Below are positions 62,243 through 64,000 of a stretch of DNA of 64,000 bases, piece after piece; position 1 is the first letter of the stretch, and each line of letters opens with the position of its first letter. The position numbers and the translations under genes are program-made. The stretch spans positions 124,001 through 188,000 of the forward strand of contig NZ_JAMXMY010000004.1 in NCBI RefSeq assembly GCF_024055795.1, read 5' to 3'. Under the pieces are notes generated by a model that was given only the letters and a program-made list of their open reading frames with translations, made no database searches and was not told where the DNA came from. This DNA is from Actinoallomurus purpureus. Its GTDB lineage: Bacteria > Actinomycetota > Actinomycetes > Streptosporangiales > Streptosporangiaceae.

Positions 62243-62791
62243 TCACGGCGCGAAGCGCAGTCGCCAGTGACCCGCCCGTCCGCTCAGACGGACACCGCCC
62301 AGTGGTTCCACGTCGATATGCCGCAGCGAGGCCGGCGGCACTCCGAGGGTGTGAACGACGGTGGCGCGGATCACGGCCGGATGCGTGACGGCGATGATCG
62401 AACCGCCGGTGAGGCCGCCGAGCCAGGCAGCGACGCGGTCAACGACGTCAATGACCGACTCGCCGCCGTGAGGTGCGGCGGCCGGATCGCTCAGCCATTC
62501 CTGCACAGCGCCGGGCTCGTCGGCCTGTACCTCGGCGAGTGCCCGGCCGCTCCACCTCCCGAAGTCGCAGTCACGCAGAAGCGGCTCGACCTCGGCGATC
62601 AGGCCCAGCACCTCGGCCGTCTGGACGCACCGCGATTCCGGCCCGCACAGCACACGAGCCCGGGAGATGTCCCGGTCGATCGCGATGACCCCGTGCCTGC
62701 CGCGCTCGTCCAGCGGCTCATCGGCCGGGAACGCCGCACGGGCGACGGCGGCGGTCCGAGCGTGACTGATCAACTGCAGCCTGGTGGTCAC
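62243..62791 (-). CDS. Histidine phosphatase family protein
   Basis: 182 residues. LQLISHARTAAVARAAFP has the phosphate-binding core (SHAR rather than RHG), with DRDISRARVLCGPESRCVQTAEVLGL, CDFGRWSGRALAEVQ and GSIIAVTHPAVIRATVVHTLG supplying the second catalytic His. Similar to CobC/phosphoglycerate-mutase-like enzymes. Divergent from the cobalamin riboswitch and cbtBA, a neighbourhood in which such phosphatases recur, so a role in cobalamin or cobalt metabolism is plausible but unproved. The N-terminal Arg of the RHG motif is replaced. Confidence 0.85.
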   Translation of the reverse strand: MTTRLQLISHARTAAVARAAFPADEPLDERGRHGVIAIDRDISRARVLCGPESRCVQTAEVLGLIAEVEPLLRDCDFGRWSGRALAEVQADEPGAVQEWLSDPAAAPHGGESVIDVVDRVAAWLGGLTGGSIIAVTHPAVIRATVVHTLGVPPASLRHIDVEPLGGVRLSGRAGHWRLRFAP

Positions 62792-62857
62792 GGGTGATCA
62801 TTGTCGCCTCTCGCTCTCGTTGACGTGGCACCTGGGGTGGGTTACCTTCCAGACGAC

Positions 62858-62951
62858 ATCGTGACGGTGCAGGGAAGCCAGCGAGACTCTGGCACGGCCG
62901 CGCCACTGTGACCGGGCAAGCCCCGGAAGTCAGACCCCGCCTCGTCACGGC
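62858..62951 (+). ncRNA. Cobalamin (B12) riboswitch
   Basis: Conserved boxes are present in order: GGTGC, GGGAAGCCAG.GA..CTGGCACGG, then GCGCCACTGTGA (B12 box core) and GGAAGTCAGACC. CGTGACG (62860-62866) pairs perfectly with CGTCACG (62943-62949) to close the P1 stem. It sits directly upstream of cbtB on the same strand and should shut down cobalt import when adenosyl- or other cobalamin is plentiful. Confidence 0.95.
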
Positions 62952-62960
62952 CCCATCGAA

Positions 62961-62977
62961 CGGGACGCGTGATCCCG
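62961..62977 (+). promoter_or_regulatory. Hairpin before the cbtB ribosome binding site
   Basis: CGGGA (62961-62965) and TCCCG (62973-62977) form a stem ending just before AGGAGG (62979-62984) and the start at 62990. It is in the position of a riboswitch expression platform controlling translation. Confidence 0.5.
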
Positions 62978-62989
62978 AAGGAGGCCACT

Positions 62990-63208
62990 ATGGCTCAAAC
63001 CGCTAGCCCTCAATCCCACTCCCAGCCCATCCCGGTACGCATCCCGGTTCGGCAGCTGCTGCCCTGGGCGATCTTCGCCGCCGTCCTGGCCCTGCTGTTG
63101 ATCTACTTCGTCGGTGCCGAACAGGGCGCCACCTCGCTCATCGGCGGCCACTACGTCCACGAGTTCGTGCACGACGGCCGTCACCTGCTCGGCTTCCCCT
63201 GCCACTGA
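62990..63208 (+). CDS. cbtB: Cobalt transporter subunit CbtB
   Basis: 72 residues from ATG 62990 (GGAGG seven bases upstream). One membrane helix (LPWAIFAAVLALLLIYFVG, about 26-44) and a His-rich C-terminus GHYVHEFVHDGRHLLGFPCH, the metal-binding signature of CbtB. Paired with CbtA it forms a secondary cobalt importer regulated by cobalamin riboswitches. Predicted under direct control of the upstream riboswitch. Confidence 0.93.
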   Translation: MAQTASPQSHSQPIPVRIPVRQLLPWAIFAAVLALLLIYFVGAEQGATSLIGGHYVHEFVHDGRHLLGFPCH

Positions 63209-63223
63209 GCGGGCACCGAGCAC

Positions 63224-63970
63224 ATGATCAGATCTCTCCTGGTCCGCGGCATGCTCGTCGGGCTTGCCGCGGCCCTCCTCGCCCTCGTCGTCGCATGGAT
63301 CTTCGGCGAGCCCCAAGTCGGACACGCGATCGGATTCGAAGAACACCAGGCCGCCCTCGCCGGCGAGCCACCCGAACCCGAACTCGTCAGCCGCAGCATG
63401 CAAAAGACCCTCGGCCTGGCCACCGGCATCGGCCTGTACGGGGTCGCTCTGGGCGGCCTGTTCGCCCTCGCGTTCGCGTTCGCCTACGGCCGCATCGGCT
63501 CCTTCGGAGCACGAGCGACCTCCGCACTGGTCGCCCTCGCAGGCTTCACCGCCGTCGAACTCGCTCCGTTCATGAAGTACCCGGCCAACCCGCCATCAGT
63601 CGGCAGCCCCGACACCATCGGCAAACGCACCGCCCTGTACTTCGGACTGATCCTCATCAGCGTCCTGTTCGCCATCGCGGCCGTACTGATCGGCCGGCGT
63701 CTGGCTCCACGACTCGGAAACTGGAACGCCGCCCTGACCGCCGTCGGCGTCTTCATCGCCCTGCTCGGCGTCGCCTACCTGACCATGCCGACAGTCCAGG
63801 AAGTCCCCAAGGACTTCCCCGCCGTCGTGCTCTGGCGATTCCGCCTCTCCTCACTCGGCATCCAGGCCACCCTCTGGACCGCCCTGGGACTGCTCTTCGG
63901 CCCGCTGACCGAACGCAGACTCCCCCATCGCTCTCCAGCAACCGCAGCCACCCCCATCACCACCGCTTGA
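63224..63970 (+). CDS. cbtA: Cobalt transporter subunit CbtA
   Basis: 248 residues. Starts IRSLLVRGMLVGLAAALLALVVAWIFGEPQVGHAIGFEE and has about five membrane helices with LGLATGIGLYGVALGGLFALAFAFAYGRIG and FMKYPANPPSVGSPDTIGKRTALYF, all characteristic of CbtA. The gene is complete; its stop is 30 bp before the window end. Fifteen bp after cbtB, same transcript. Imports Co2+ for cobalamin synthesis. Confidence 0.94.
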   Translation: MIRSLLVRGMLVGLAAALLALVVAWIFGEPQVGHAIGFEEHQAALAGEPPEPELVSRSMQKTLGLATGIGLYGVALGGLFALAFAFAYGRIGSFGARATSALVALAGFTAVELAPFMKYPANPPSVGSPDTIGKRTALYFGLILISVLFAIAAVLIGRRLAPRLGNWNAALTAVGVFIALLGVAYLTMPTVQEVPKDFPAVVLWRFRLSSLGIQATLWTALGLLFGPLTERRLPHRSPATAATPITTA

Positions 63971-64000
63971 AGACCGCCGCCTCTCTCCGCGCCGAGTCGA

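Overview
The window is very GC-rich DNA with strong third-position GC bias, GTG/TTG starts and many family-level hallmarks of filamentous Actinobacteria: a SARP-type regulator remnant, DUF5999, DUF4232, DUF4407, an SCO6745-like protein, an F420-type LLM enzyme, a SpoIIE-type phosphatase, and a cobalamin riboswitch in front of CbtB/CbtA. I read it as chromosome of a spore-forming actinomycete (Streptosporangiales or Streptomyces-like). The genus cannot be fixed from the sequence alone. No rRNA, tRNA or CRISPR array was found.

Left part (1-12.2 kb): a giant open frame of at least 1,666 codons runs leftward off the window. Next come a LysR regulator and, divergent from it, a glutamate/glutamine-type ABC importer (ATPase, lipoprotein binding protein, two permeases) followed by a stand-alone class II glutamine amidotransferase. 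A cyclic-nucleotide-binding-domain/thioredoxin-reductase-like flavoprotein follows.

Decayed belt (about 12.3-25.2 kb, with further scars at 31-34 kb and 46-47 kb): intact genes (tannase/feruloyl esterase, DHFR-like reductase, SCO6745-like protein, DUF4232 lipoprotein, two secreted proteins, MarR regulator) sit between remnants. The remnants are rve-type transposases, an ISXO2-like transposase end, two IS200/IS605-like right-end hairpins, a Ham1/RdgB piece, a SARP regulator with an internal deletion fused tail to tail to a truncated MFS exporter, an HlyD-like gene fused out of frame to a headless ABC ATPase, and a FecCD/FepC siderophore importer reduced to two C-terminal pieces. Internal deletions look like the main route of gene loss here.

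Middle (26-46 kb): GH15 glucoamylase/trehalase-like enzyme with DUF5999; TatA and TatB without TatC; an OmpR/EnvZ-type two-component system followed by a duplicated-motif lipoprotein and a MacB-like permease; a ClpC-N-only protein divergent from a small HTH protein with a perfect inverted repeat between them; an HxlR regulator divergent from an SRPBCC/LLM pair; a secreted GH2 enzyme with a C-terminal ricin-type lectin region; and a TetR-controlled operon (MFS exporter, enoyl-CoA hydratase, MDR reductase) with a perfect 15-bp operator.

Right part (47.5-64 kb): a LysR regulator divergent from an alpha/beta hydrolase whose nucleophile elbow carries Cys. The most unusual locus follows at 49.6-58.7 kb. 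A DUF4407 membrane protein is translationally coupled to a Ser/Thr kinase carrying a C-terminal helical-repeat region. Divergent from these is a three-gene operon encoding a zinc-ribbon/vWA-like protein, a GTPase and an 882-residue protein that resembles GTPase-associated (GAP1-type) proteins. I propose it is a GTPase-centred signalling or conflict (defence-like) system. The window ends with an orphan ModA-like lipoprotein, a CitA-type-sensor/PAS/GAF/SpoIIE phosphatase, a histidine phosphatase, and a cobalamin riboswitch controlling cbtB-cbtA cobalt uptake genes.
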